From NCBI RefSeq assembly GCF_007858255.1, contig NZ_VFEU01000030.1, forward strand, positions 1-60,713: DNA of 60,713 bases, read 5' to 3'. The notes beneath the pieces are model-generated. The model saw only the letters and a program-made list of their open reading frames with translations, was not told the DNA's origin and did not search any database. A program made the position numbers and the translations under genes. Below are positions 17,458 through 26,113 of this stretch, piece after piece (position 1 is the stretch's first letter; each line of letters begins with the position of its first letter). Source of the DNA: Pseudomonas rhodesiae. Its GTDB lineage: Bacteria; Pseudomonadota; Gammaproteobacteria; Pseudomonadales; Pseudomonadaceae.

Positions 17458-19023
17458 TCAGAGATGCACGACGGCCATGTCCAGGCGGCCATAGTCGTTG
17501 TCATTGTGATCGCTGCGCGGCGGGACATGGTGGGTCTTCATGACCTGATCGCCTTGTAAGGTTTCCAGATGGATGTCGAAACCCCATAGTCGATGCAGGT
17601 GCTTGAGGACTTCATCGGTGGAATCGCCCAACGGTTTACGATCGTGCTGTTGATGGCGCAACGTCAGCGAGCGGTCGCCGCGTACATCGATGCTGTAGAT
17701 CTGCACATTGGGTTCGCGATTGCCCAGGTTATATTGCGCGGCCAGGGTTTCGCGGATGATGCGGTAGCCCGGCTCGTCATGGATGGCCGGTACCACCAGA
17801 TCGTCCTTGAGATCGTCATCCAGAATGCTGAATAGCTTGAGGTCGCGGATCACCTTGGGTGACAGGTACTGCAGGATAAAACTCTCATCCTTGAAGCTAC
17901 TCATGGCGAACTTGATCGTGGACAGCCAGTCACTGCCCGCGATTTCCGGGAACCAACGGCGATCCTCCTCGGTGGGGTTTTCGCACATGCGCCGAATATC
18001 ACGGTACATGGCAAAGCCCAGCGCATAGGGGTTGATGCCGCTGTAATAGGGGCTGTCGAAACCCGGCTGGAACACCACGCTGGTGTGGGAAGTGAGGAAC
18101 TCCATCATAAAGCCGTCGGTAACCAGGCCTTCATCATAAAGGTCGTTCATCAGCGTGTAGTGCCAGAAGGTTGCCCAGCCCTCATTCATTACCTGGGTCT
18201 GGCGTTGAGGGTAGAAGTACTGGGCGATCTTGCGCACGATACGCACGATTTCTCTTTGCCAGGGCTCCAGCAGCGGCGCGTGTTTTTCTAGGAAATACAG
18301 AATGTTTTCCTGGGGTTCGGCGGGGAAGCGAGCATTATCCTTATCGTTATTTTTGCCGGCGCGTTTCGGAATCGTGCGCCACAGGTCATTGATCTGTTTT
18401 TGCAGATGCTCTTCGCGCTCCTTCTGACGCAGGCGTTCTTCTTCGGCGGAAATCGGATAAGGGCGTTTGTAGCGGTCGACCCCGTAGTTCATCAGGGCAT
18501 GGCAGGAGTCGAGCAGATCCTCCACCGCGTCGATGCCGTGGCGCTCTTCGCATTGCATGATGTACTGCTTGGCGAACACCAGGTAATCAATGATTGAACT
18601 GGCATCGGTCCAGGTGCGGAACAGGTAATTACCCTTGAAAAAACTGTTGTGCCCATAGCAGGCGTGGGCCACGACCAGCGCCTGCATGCAGATGGTGTTT
18701 TCTTCCATCAGGTAAGCGATGCAGGGGTCGGAGTTGATGACGATTTCGTACGCCAGGCCCATCTGGCCGCGGCTGTAGGACTTTTCGGTGCTGAGAAAGT
18801 GTTTACCATATGACCAATGGTGGTAACCCAGGGGCATGCCGACCGAGGCATAGGCGTCCATCATTTGTTCGGCGGTGATCACCTCGATCTGGTTGGGGTA
18901 TGTGTCCAGGGCATAACCCGCCGCAATACGGCTTATTTCCCGGTCATAGGCCTGGATCAGTTCAAAGGTCCATTCGGACCCGGTGGAGAGGGGTTGGCGC
19001 TTAGTCTCTTTTTTGGCGGTCAT
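17458..19023 (-). CDS. ycgB: SpoVR family protein (YcgB)
   Basis: A 521-aa soluble protein of the SpoVR/YcgB family with no known catalytic activity. The conserved N-terminal block contains AYDREISRIAAGYALDTYPNQ, YHHWSYGKHF and CYGHNSFFKGN, whose clustered His/Tyr residues suggest ligand or metal binding. The family is named after a Bacillus protein needed for spore cortex formation; in gammaproteobacteria it occurs with PrkA and YeaH, as here. Its start overlaps the yeaH stop by 4 bp, placing it last in the prkA-yeaH-ycgB operon. The role is probably in starvation or nitrogen-limitation survival, inferred from the partners. Confidence 0.93.
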   Translation of the reverse strand: MTAKKETKRQPLSTGSEWTFELIQAYDREISRIAAGYALDTYPNQIEVITAEQMMDAYASVGMPLGYHHWSYGKHFLSTEKSYSRGQMGLAYEIVINSDPCIAYLMEENTICMQALVVAHACYGHNSFFKGNYLFRTWTDASSIIDYLVFAKQYIMQCEERHGIDAVEDLLDSCHALMNYGVDRYKRPYPISAEEERLRQKEREEHLQKQINDLWRTIPKRAGKNNDKDNARFPAEPQENILYFLEKHAPLLEPWQREIVRIVRKIAQYFYPQRQTQVMNEGWATFWHYTLMNDLYDEGLVTDGFMMEFLTSHTSVVFQPGFDSPYYSGINPYALGFAMYRDIRRMCENPTEEDRRWFPEIAGSDWLSTIKFAMSSFKDESFILQYLSPKVIRDLKLFSILDDDLKDDLVVPAIHDEPGYRIIRETLAAQYNLGNREPNVQIYSIDVRGDRSLTLRHQQHDRKPLGDSTDEVLKHLHRLWGFDIHLETLQGDQVMKTHHVPPRSDHNDNDYGRLDMAVVHL

Positions 19024-20291
19024 GTCACTAACCTGCGCTGGAAGAGTTCACGGAAGACCGGGTAGATATCGCCGGCCGAGACCAATTGCTGCTGGGCGAA
19101 CGTGTCGGCAAACGCTTCGCCGATACGCTCGTATTCGAACCACAGGGCCTGGTGCTCACGGGGGGTAATTTCGACGTAAGTGTAGTACTGCACGAACGGC
19201 ATGATCTGGTTGATCAGAATGTCACGGCAGATTGGCGAGTCGTCGTTCCAGTTATCGCCGTCCGAGGCCTGGGCGGCGTAGATATTCCATTCGTTGGCCG
19301 GGTAGCGCTCGGCCATGATCTCCTGCATCAGCTTCAAGGCACTGGAAACAATGGTGCCGCCGGTTTCACGCGAGTAGAAAAACTCCTCTTCGTCGACTTC
19401 CCGCGCGCTGGTGTGATGGCGGATAAACACCACGTCGATCTTGTCGTAGTTCCGCTTGAGAAACAGGTACAGCAGGATAAAGAAACGTTTGGCGATGTCC
19501 TTGGTGGCCTGGGTCATGGAGCCGGACACGTCCATCAGGCAGAACATCACGGCCTTGGAGCTGGGATTGGGTTGTTTGACCAGCAAGTTGTATTTCAAAT
19601 CGAATGTATCGAGAAACGGCACGCGGTGAATGCGCGCACTGAGTTTTTCGATTTCCGCCTCTACCTCCTGGATATCACCGAAGTTGTCCGGTTCATCCCG
19701 CTTCAAGCGCGCCAGTTCCTCTTTGGCCTGCTTCAGCTTGGCGCGGCTACTGCCTGACAAGGCAATCCGCCGTGCATGAGCTGAGCGCAGGGTGCGGATG
19801 ATATTGATCCGTGAGGGGTTGCCTTCGTTGCTGATGCCGGCGCGCACGGTTTTGAAGGTGTCGGTGCCGGTCAGGTTGCGTTTGACCAGGTTAGGCAGTT
19901 CCAAATCCTCGAACATGAATTCGAGGAATTCCTCCTGAGTGATCTGGAACACGAACTCGTCCATGCCCTCACCGGAGTTGCCGGCTTTACCCGGGCCCTT
20001 GCCGCCGCCACCGCCTGGGGGACGTTGGATATGCTCACCCGTGGTGAACTCCTTATTGCCAGGATGCACGACGGTCTGTTTGCCGCCTCTGCCGTGGTGC
20101 AGGACGGGTTCGTCGATGTCGCGTCCGGGGATGCTGATTTGTTCGCCGTGCTCCATGTCCGTGATGGAACGGCGGCTGACGGCTTCTTCAACCGCCTTTT
20201 TGATGTGGTCACGGTAACGCCGCAGGAAACGCTGGCGGTTAACCGTGCTCTTGTTCTTGCCATTGAGGCGTCGGTCGATCACATAGCTCAT
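19020..20291 (-). CDS. yeaH: YeaH/DUF444 family VWA-domain protein
   Basis: A 423-aa cytoplasmic protein of the YeaH/YhbH family. A Gly-rich basic linker (PPGGGGGKGPGKAG, near residue 90) precedes a von Willebrand factor A-like domain with the metal-ion site DVSGSMTQATKD. It lies between prkA and spoVR; 115 bp with a repeat-type hairpin separate it from prkA, and it overlaps spoVR by 4 bp. The fixed three-gene association implies that YeaH works with the PrkA kinase, as reported for E. coli YeaG-YeaH. No enzymatic motif is visible outside the MIDAS-like site. Confidence 0.93.
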   Translation of the reverse strand: MSYVIDRRLNGKNKSTVNRQRFLRRYRDHIKKAVEEAVSRRSITDMEHGEQISIPGRDIDEPVLHHGRGGKQTVVHPGNKEFTTGEHIQRPPGGGGGKGPGKAGNSGEGMDEFVFQITQEEFLEFMFEDLELPNLVKRNLTGTDTFKTVRAGISNEGNPSRINIIRTLRSAHARRIALSGSSRAKLKQAKEELARLKRDEPDNFGDIQEVEAEIEKLSARIHRVPFLDTFDLKYNLLVKQPNPSSKAVMFCLMDVSGSMTQATKDIAKRFFILLYLFLKRNYDKIDVVFIRHHTSAREVDEEEFFYSRETGGTIVSSALKLMQEIMAERYPANEWNIYAAQASDGDNWNDDSPICRDILINQIMPFVQYYTYVEITPREHQALWFEYERIGEAFADTFAQQQLVSAGDIYPVFRELFQRRLVT

Positions 20292-20320
20292 GGGGCCCCT
20301 CCGGGGAGCTTCAAGTCGTG

Positions 20321-20392
20321 AGCTTCAAGCCGCAAGGCAGAGCCCACTGACGGGCTCTGTCGCTTTTCCCTTGCCGCTTGTCGCTAGAAGCT
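20321..20392. repeat. Intergenic repeat with nested hairpins between prkA and yeaH
   Basis: AGCTTCAAGCCGCAAG on the left is answered by CTTGCCGCTTG...AGAAGCTT on the right, with an inner perfect hairpin AGAGCCC-ACTGAC-GGGCTCT (20339-20358). Sequences built from CAAGC/GCTTG and AAGCTTCAAG units are a common dispersed element in Pseudomonas genomes. Here it would form a strong RNA structure within the prkA-yeaH transcript. Confidence 0.6.
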
Positions 20393-20406
20393 TACAGCTG
20401 CTTCTC

Positions 20407-22329
20407 TCACTGCGATTTCCGGACCCGCAGGTACCATTCCGAAAGAAGGCGTACCTGTTTGTCGGTATAGCCACGCTCGACCATTCGAGTAACGAAGTCG
20501 TTGTGTTTTTGCTGATCCTCCTTGCTGGCCTTGGCATTGAAACTGATGACCGGCAGCAGATCCTCGGTGTTGGAGAACATTTTCTTCTCGATAACCACCC
20601 GCAGCTTCTCGTAGCTGAGCCAGGTAGGGTTCTTGCCGTTGTTGTTGGCACGGGCGCGCAGTACGAAATTGACGATTTCGTTGCGGAAATCCTTCGGATT
20701 GCTGATGCCGGCAGGTTTTTCGATTTTTTCCAGTTCTTCGTTGAGCGCTACACGGTTGAGAATTTCGCCGGTCTCGGGGTCGCGGTACTCCTGATCCTGG
20801 ATCCAGAAGTCCGCATACAGCACGTAGCGGTCGAAGATGTTCTGGCCGTACTCGCTGTAGGACTCCAGGTACGCAGTCTGGATTTCCTTGCCGATAAACT
20901 CGATATAGCGCGGTGCCAGGTATTCCTTGAGGAACCGCAGGTAACGTTCGCGGGTTTCTGCCTGGAACTGCTCCTGTTCGATCTGTTGTTCCAGCACATA
21001 CAGCAAATGTACCGGGTTGGCGGCAATCTCGTGGGGATCGAAGTTGAACACTTTGGACAGGATCTTGAACGCGAAGCGGGTCGACAGGCCGTTCATGCCC
21101 TCGTCCACGCCAGCGGAGTCGCGATATTCCTGAATCGACTTGGCCTTGGGATCGGTGTCCTTGAGGTTCTCGCCGTCGTACACCCGCATTTTTGAGTAGA
21201 TGTTGGAGTTTTCCGGTTCTTTGAGCCGCGACAGCACGGTGAACTGGGCCAGCATCTTCAGGGTGTCGGGCGCGCAATGAGCCTTGGACAGGGAGCTGTT
21301 GAACAGCAGCTTGTCGTAGATCTTGATCTCATCACTGACCCGCAGGCAGTACGGCACCTTGACGATGTAGATCCGATCGATGAACGCCTCGTTGTTCTTG
21401 TTATTGCGGAAGGTGTGCCATTCCGATTCGTTGGAGTGGGCCAGCAGGATGCCGGTGAACGGAATGGCGCCCAGGCCTTCGGTACTGTTGTAGTTGCCTT
21501 CCTGGGTCGCGGTAAGCAGTGGGTGCAGCACCTTGATCGGTGCCTTGAACATTTCCACGAACTCCATCAGGCCCTGGTTGGCCCGGCACAATGCGCCTGA
21601 GTAGCTGTAGGCGTCGGCGTCGTTCTGCGGGAATTCTTCCAGCTTGCGGATATCGACCTTGCCCACCAATGCGGAAATATCCTGGTTGTTCTCGTCCCCC
21701 GGTTCAGTCTTGGCCACGCCGATCTGATTGAGGATCGATGGATAAAGCTTCACCACGCGGAACTGGCTGATATCGCCGCCGAACTCGGCCAGGCGTTTGG
21801 TGGCCCAGGGTGACATGATGGTATTGAGATAGCGCCGTGGGATTCCGAAGTCTTCTTCGAGGATCGCGCCATCTTCCGTGGCGTTGAACAAGCCCAGGGG
21901 CGATTCGAACACCGGCGAGCCCTTGATGGCGTAGAAGGGCACTTTCTCAATCAGTTGTTTGAGTTTTTCGGCCAGGGACGACTTGCCGCCGCCCACGGGG
22001 CCGAGCAGGTAGAGGATTTGTTTCTTCTCCTCCAGGCCTTGGGCGGCGTGGCGGAAGTAGGAGACGATCTGATCGATGCATTCTTCCATGCCATGGAAGT
22101 CTTCAAAAGCCGGGTAACGGCGGATCACCTTGTTGGAAAATATTCGCGACAGACGCGAATTGTTCGAGGTGTCTACCAGCTCCGGTTCGCCGATGGCCAG
22201 CAGCAGGCGCTCGGCGGCGGATGCGTAGGCACTGCGGTCCTGCTTGCACAGCTCGAGATACTCCTGAAGCGTGAGTTCCTCCTGCTGTGTGGATGCGAAG
22301 CGTTGTTGGAAGTGGCTAAAAATACTCAT
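20407..22329 (-). CDS. prkA: PrkA family serine protein kinase (YeaG)
   Basis: Starvation-associated kinase with an AAA+ N-terminal part and a C-terminal PrkA domain. I start it at MSIFSHFQQRFASTQQEE, with GAGG upstream, giving 640 aa; the frame is open for 26 more codons that are not family-like. The Walker A motif GPVGGGKS is at residues 110-117 and the AAA+ region continues through ILLAHSNESEW. It is the first gene of the operon with yeaH and spoVR. In E. coli the equivalent yeaG-yeaH genes respond to nitrogen starvation. A promoter must lie within the 285 bp to glpE, but I could not assign one with confidence. Confidence 0.95.
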   Translation of the reverse strand: MSIFSHFQQRFASTQQEELTLQEYLELCKQDRSAYASAAERLLLAIGEPELVDTSNNSRLSRIFSNKVIRRYPAFEDFHGMEECIDQIVSYFRHAAQGLEEKKQILYLLGPVGGGKSSLAEKLKQLIEKVPFYAIKGSPVFESPLGLFNATEDGAILEEDFGIPRRYLNTIMSPWATKRLAEFGGDISQFRVVKLYPSILNQIGVAKTEPGDENNQDISALVGKVDIRKLEEFPQNDADAYSYSGALCRANQGLMEFVEMFKAPIKVLHPLLTATQEGNYNSTEGLGAIPFTGILLAHSNESEWHTFRNNKNNEAFIDRIYIVKVPYCLRVSDEIKIYDKLLFNSSLSKAHCAPDTLKMLAQFTVLSRLKEPENSNIYSKMRVYDGENLKDTDPKAKSIQEYRDSAGVDEGMNGLSTRFAFKILSKVFNFDPHEIAANPVHLLYVLEQQIEQEQFQAETRERYLRFLKEYLAPRYIEFIGKEIQTAYLESYSEYGQNIFDRYVLYADFWIQDQEYRDPETGEILNRVALNEELEKIEKPAGISNPKDFRNEIVNFVLRARANNNGKNPTWLSYEKLRVVIEKKMFSNTEDLLPVISFNAKASKEDQQKHNDFVTRMVERGYTDKQVRLLSEWYLRVRKSQ

Positions 22330-22614
22330 GACGTCGTCACCTCGCTCGATACGTGGAGCCGACGCCGGATCAATCAGTCGATGCTGGCAACCATCGACGA
22401 TCGCCAATGGTTGTTTTCCCCCCAGAACACCCTGAAACGCTACCGATGACCCGCACGCCGGTGTACCGGCTCTCCCCTGATTCGGATGGCCTGCGCTTAA
22501 GGATAGTTCGGAATCGGAGAGGTCAAGGCGCGATACGTAATTAGTTTGACCGCGCCGTTCGTCAGAAACGGCGCGAGCCCAAGCGTCACGCGGGGTAGCG
22601 GGGTGTGAAAAAAA

Positions 22615-22944
22615 TTATTGCGAATCGACTGATGCGATTTCCGCAGGAAAGGTCGCACGCCACAGCTCAAACCCGCCATCCAGGCTATAGACGTCGGAGA
22701 AGCCTTGATTGACCAGATACGCGGCTGCGCTCTGGCTGGAGTTACCGTGGTAGCACGCCACGATCACCGGTGCGTCGAGGTCGGCGTCGCGGATAAAGTC
22801 AGCGATGTTGACGTTGTCCAAATGCTTGGCGCCAGCAATGTGCGCAGCGGCGTAGGTCGGCTGGTCACGGATATCGACTACTACCGCGCCTTGCTCGCGC
22901 AGAGCCTTGGCTTGTTCGGGAGGGATACGTTTGAATTCGCTCAT
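22615..22944 (-). CDS. glpE: Thiosulfate sulfurtransferase GlpE (single-domain rhodanese)
   Basis: Small rhodanese (109 aa) moving sulfane sulfur from thiosulfate to cyanide or thiols. I start it at MSEFKRIPPEQAKALR; the open frame upstream is Arg/Pro-rich and overlaps the end of the apaH region, so it is not coding. The active-site loop is CYHGNSS with catalytic Cys64, and the earlier VVDIRD and DGGFELWR motifs are typical. It follows apaH by 32 bp on the same strand, so it is probably the last gene of the lptD-to-apaH run. The PA0589 position in P. aeruginosa is equivalent. Confidence 0.93.
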   Translation of the reverse strand: MSEFKRIPPEQAKALREQGAVVVDIRDQPTYAAAHIAGAKHLDNVNIADFIRDADLDAPVIVACYHGNSSQSAAAYLVNQGFSDVYSLDGGFELWRATFPAEIASVDSQ

Positions 22945-22976
22945 GGCGGGCTCCTTGGGCGGGCGGCAAGCGGCGT

Positions 22977-23828
22977 CTAGCGCTTGGCGGCGGCCGGCTG
23001 TGTAACGGGAAGAGGGGGTTGGCACTGGCAGCGATGGCGCTCGCCGGTGTCGATATTCATCAGGGTCATGGCGCCGCCCCACACGCAACCGGTGTCGAGG
23101 GCAAACACGCCGGGCTCGTCGCACTGGCCTTCCAGGGCCGCCCAGTGGCCGAAGATGATCTTGGTGTCACGGGTCTTGCGTTCTTTATGGGCAAACCAGG
23201 GTTTATAGCCGGGCAATGCGGTGTCCGCGCCTTCCTTGCTCTTGAGGTCCAGTTTGCCCTCGGCGGTGCAGAAGCGCATGCGCGTGAAGTAGTTGGTGAT
23301 GACCCGCAGTCGAGCGACGCCGATGAGGTCGTTATCCCATTTAACCGGCTCGTTGCCGTACATGCCGTCGAGGTAGGCGGTGTACAGGCTATCGTCGGCC
23401 AAAGCGTGCTCGACCTCGGCCGCACATTTGAGGGCTTTTTTCAGCGTCCATTGCGGCGCGATGCCGGCATGCACCAGCGCCATGCGGCGGCCTTCGTCGT
23501 AATGCATGATCTTTTGCCGACGCAGCCAGTCGAGCAGTTCGTCGCGGTCAGGTGCTTCGAGAATTTCCCGCAGCGTATCGCCTTTTTTCAGACGTTCGAT
23601 GTTATTCGCCGCTGCCAGCAGGTGCAGGTCGTGATTGCCCAACACGCAAACCAACGAATGTCGCAGGTTATACAGGTAGCGCAGGGTTTCCAGCGACTCG
23701 GGGCCACGGTTGACCAAATCACCCACCAGCCACAGGCGATCCTGCGCCGGGTCGAAGGCGACCCGTTGCAGTAGGCATTTGAGGGGCTTCAGGCAACCTT
23801 GCAGGTCACCGACCGCATACGTCGCCAT
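22977..23828 (-). CDS. apaH: Diadenosine tetraphosphatase ApaH
   Basis: Symmetrical Ap4A hydrolase of 283 aa, a metallophosphoesterase that also removes Np4 caps from RNA in E. coli. The metal-binding motifs GDLQGC, GDLVNRGP, GNHDLHL and the later LVHAGIAPQW are all visible. Its start shares one base with the apaG stop (TGATG), so the two are coupled. The C-terminal tail after the phosphatase fold (about 265-283) is short and variable. Gene order rsmA-apaG-apaH is conserved across gammaproteobacteria. Confidence 0.96.
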   Translation of the reverse strand: MATYAVGDLQGCLKPLKCLLQRVAFDPAQDRLWLVGDLVNRGPESLETLRYLYNLRHSLVCVLGNHDLHLLAAANNIERLKKGDTLREILEAPDRDELLDWLRRQKIMHYDEGRRMALVHAGIAPQWTLKKALKCAAEVEHALADDSLYTAYLDGMYGNEPVKWDNDLIGVARLRVITNYFTRMRFCTAEGKLDLKSKEGADTALPGYKPWFAHKERKTRDTKIIFGHWAALEGQCDEPGVFALDTGCVWGGAMTLMNIDTGERHRCQCQPPLPVTQPAAAKR

Positions 23829-24208
23829 CAGTGCAGGGCTCCGGGCACGGCGAGACGGAATGGTTTGATCATGGCGTCGAATAAATGACCGTCGGTGGCT
23901 TTCATTTGATAGGAGCCCTGCATGGTTCCGACCTTGGAGGTCATCACCGTGCCGCTGCTGTAAGTGTGGCTGGCGCCGCTGTCGATCAATGGCTGCTGGC
24001 CGACAACGCCGGCGCCGCGGACTTCTTCGACCTGGCCGTCACCGTCGGTAATCACCCAGTGGCGAGAGAGGAGTTTAGCCGGCACCAGCCCGTTGTTTTT
24101 CACCGTGATGGTGTAGGCAAAGGCGTAGCGGTTTTGTTCAGGTTGCGATTGTTCCGCCAGGAAGCGGGTGACGACGCTGACGTCGATCTGGTAGCGAGGA
24201 TCGGACAT
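23828..24208 (-). CDS. apaG: ApaG (DUF525) protein
   Basis: A 126-aa single-domain protein of the ApaG/DUF525 fold, a fibronectin-III-like beta sandwich without a known enzymatic role. Family motifs VITDGDGQVEEVRGAGVVGQQP and GTMQGSYQM are clear. It lies between rsmA and apaH, joined to apaH by a one-base stop/start overlap and separated from rsmA by 106 bp. Its constant partnership with the Ap4A hydrolase implies a shared process, but none can be read from the sequence. Confidence 0.95.
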   Translation of the reverse strand: MSDPRYQIDVSVVTRFLAEQSQPEQNRYAFAYTITVKNNGLVPAKLLSRHWVITDGDGQVEEVRGAGVVGQQPLIDSGASHTYSSGTVMTSKVGTMQGSYQMKATDGHLFDAMIKPFRLAVPGALH

Positions 24209-24314
24209 GCAAGAGGCCTTAAAAGCAAAAGCGGAAGACAGCAGATGCGGATCAGTCTAGGCCAAGAGGTGGGCACTAGGCCAGACATGCCGTCTGGCCC
24301 ATGCACAGCAGGTT

Positions 24315-25127
24315 TCAGTCTGCGGCTGGTGCAGGCTGGATGGCCAACTGGTCAGCCAGGCGCACGAACGCGGCCAGGTCCAGTTGCTCGGGGCGCAGGC
24401 TGCCGTCTACCCCGGCGGCTTCGATTTCGGCGTTGCTCAGCAGCGCTTTGAGCGTGTTGCGCAAAGTTTTGCGGCGCTGGTTGAACGCCTCGCGTACCAC
24501 GCGCTCCAGTAAGCGATGATCCTTGGCCGGATGAGGCAGCACGGCATGAGGAACCAGGCGTACGATGGCCGAATCAACTTTCGGCGGCGGGTTGAAGGCG
24601 CCCGGCCCAACATTGAACAGGTGCTCGACGCGGCAGTGGTACTGAACCATGATCGACAGTCGACCCCAATCGCCGCCTCCAGGGCCAGCGGCCAGGCGTT
24701 CCACCACTTCTTTTTGCAGCATGAAGTGCATATCGCGGATGATCCCTGCGTTGTTCAGCAGGTGGAAGATCAGCGGTGTGGAGATGTTGTAAGGCAGATT
24801 GCCGACCACGCGCAGGCTATTAGGCGCGGCGTTGAGGCTATTGAAGTCGAACTTCAGCGCATCGCCCTGATGCAGGTTGAAGTTGGACTTGCCAGCGAAT
24901 TGCTGATTGAGGATCGGGATCAGGTCCTTGTCCAGCTCCACCACGTCCAACTGCCCGCCACTGGCCAGCAAACCTTGGGTCAGAGCGCCCTGGCCCGGGC
25001 CGATTTCCAATAGGCGGTCTTCGGGCTTAGCGTGAATGGAGCGCAGGATGCGGTCGATCACGCCTGCGTCGTGCAGGAAATTCTGCCCGAAGCGCTTGCG
25101 CGCCCGGTGTTGGTAATGCTCGGTCAT
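24315..25127 (-). CDS. rsmA: 16S rRNA dimethyladenosine transferase RsmA (KsgA)
   Basis: Dimethylates A1518 and A1519 in helix 45 of 16S rRNA during late 30S assembly, using SAM. The 270-aa protein shows the family start RKRFGQNFLHD, the SAM-binding loop EIGPGQGALTQGL and the catalytic NLPYNIS motif. Its start overlaps the pdxA stop by 4 bp (ATGA), so it is part of the lptD-surA-pdxA-rsmA run. Do not confuse it with the CsrA-type regulator that shares the name RsmA in pseudomonads; ksgA is the older symbol. Confidence 0.97.
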   Translation of the reverse strand: MTEHYQHRARKRFGQNFLHDAGVIDRILRSIHAKPEDRLLEIGPGQGALTQGLLASGGQLDVVELDKDLIPILNQQFAGKSNFNLHQGDALKFDFNSLNAAPNSLRVVGNLPYNISTPLIFHLLNNAGIIRDMHFMLQKEVVERLAAGPGGGDWGRLSIMVQYHCRVEHLFNVGPGAFNPPPKVDSAIVRLVPHAVLPHPAKDHRLLERVVREAFNQRRKTLRNTLKALLSNAEIEAAGVDGSLRPEQLDLAAFVRLADQLAIQPAPAAD

Positions 25128-26113
25128 ATACGGGTCTCGGCCATCTGATAGGCGGTTTCCAGGGCCACGTGCAGGCTGCCGGTATCGATCTTGCCGCTGC
25201 CCGCCAAGTCCAGGGCAGTGCCATGGTCGACGGAGGTACGGATGATCGGCAGGCCCAGGGTCACGTTGACGGCGGCGCCGAAGCCTTTGTATTTCAGCAC
25301 CGGCAGCCCTTGGTCATGGTACATCGCCAGCACTGCGTCGCAGTGCTCCAGATATTTGGGGGTAAACAGAGTGTCCGCCGGCAGTGGGCCGCGCAGGTCC
25401 ATGCCTTCTTGGCGCAGACGCTCCAGGGTGGGTTCGATGATGTCGATTTCTTCATGGCCCAAGTGGCCGCCTTCGCCGGCGTGGGGGTTGAGCCCGCAGA
25501 CCAGGATGCGCGGTTGGGCGATGCCGAATTTTTGGCGCAAGTCGGCATGCAAGATGCGCGTCACGCGCTCCAAACGCTCGGCGGTAATGGCGTCGGCAAC
25601 TTCACGCAGCGGCAGGTGCGTGGTCACCAGGGCCACACGCAAGCCGCGGGTGGCAAGCATCATCACAACTTGTGTGGTGTGGGTCAGCTCGGCAAGGAAC
25701 TCGGTGTGACCGGAAAACGCGATGCCGGACTCATTGATCACGCCCTTGTGCACCGGCGCGGTGATCATGCCCGCGAAGTCGCCATCGAGGCAGCCTTGCC
25801 CGGCGCGAGTCAGGGTTTGCAACACAAACGCCGCATTGGCCGTATCCAGCTGCCCGGCCACGACCTTGGCGTGCAGTGGGGTGTCCCACACATACAGGCT
25901 ATCTGCCGGTGCCGGCACGTCGGGCCAGTTGCCCGGTGCCACGTCCAGCAAATCCACAGCCACACCCAGCTGCGCGGCCCGCTCAAGGAGCAGGTCGCGG
26001 CTGGTAATGGCAATCAGGGGGTGTGGCTGAGGTTGCGAGGCGAGCAGCAGGCACAGGTCTGGACCGATGCCGGCGGGCTCGCCGGGTGTCACCGCGAAAC
26101 GCTGAGGTTTCAC
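25124..26113 (-). CDS. pdxA: 4-hydroxythreonine-4-phosphate dehydrogenase PdxA
   Basis: Oxidises 4-phosphohydroxy-L-threonine in de novo pyridoxal 5'-phosphate synthesis. The 329-aa protein has the TPGEPAGIGPDL start, metal-binding histidines in APVHKG and SGHTEFLAEL, and MYHDQGLPVLKYKGFG near the C-terminus. It overlaps surA upstream and rsmA downstream by 4 bp each, so translation is tightly coupled through the operon. Same order as surA-pdxA-ksgA in E. coli. Confidence 0.96.
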   Translation of the reverse strand: MKPQRFAVTPGEPAGIGPDLCLLLASQPQPHPLIAITSRDLLLERAAQLGVAVDLLDVAPGNWPDVPAPADSLYVWDTPLHAKVVAGQLDTANAAFVLQTLTRAGQGCLDGDFAGMITAPVHKGVINESGIAFSGHTEFLAELTHTTQVVMMLATRGLRVALVTTHLPLREVADAITAERLERVTRILHADLRQKFGIAQPRILVCGLNPHAGEGGHLGHEEIDIIEPTLERLRQEGMDLRGPLPADTLFTPKYLEHCDAVLAMYHDQGLPVLKYKGFGAAVNVTLGLPIIRTSVDHGTALDLAGSGKIDTGSLHVALETAYQMAETRI

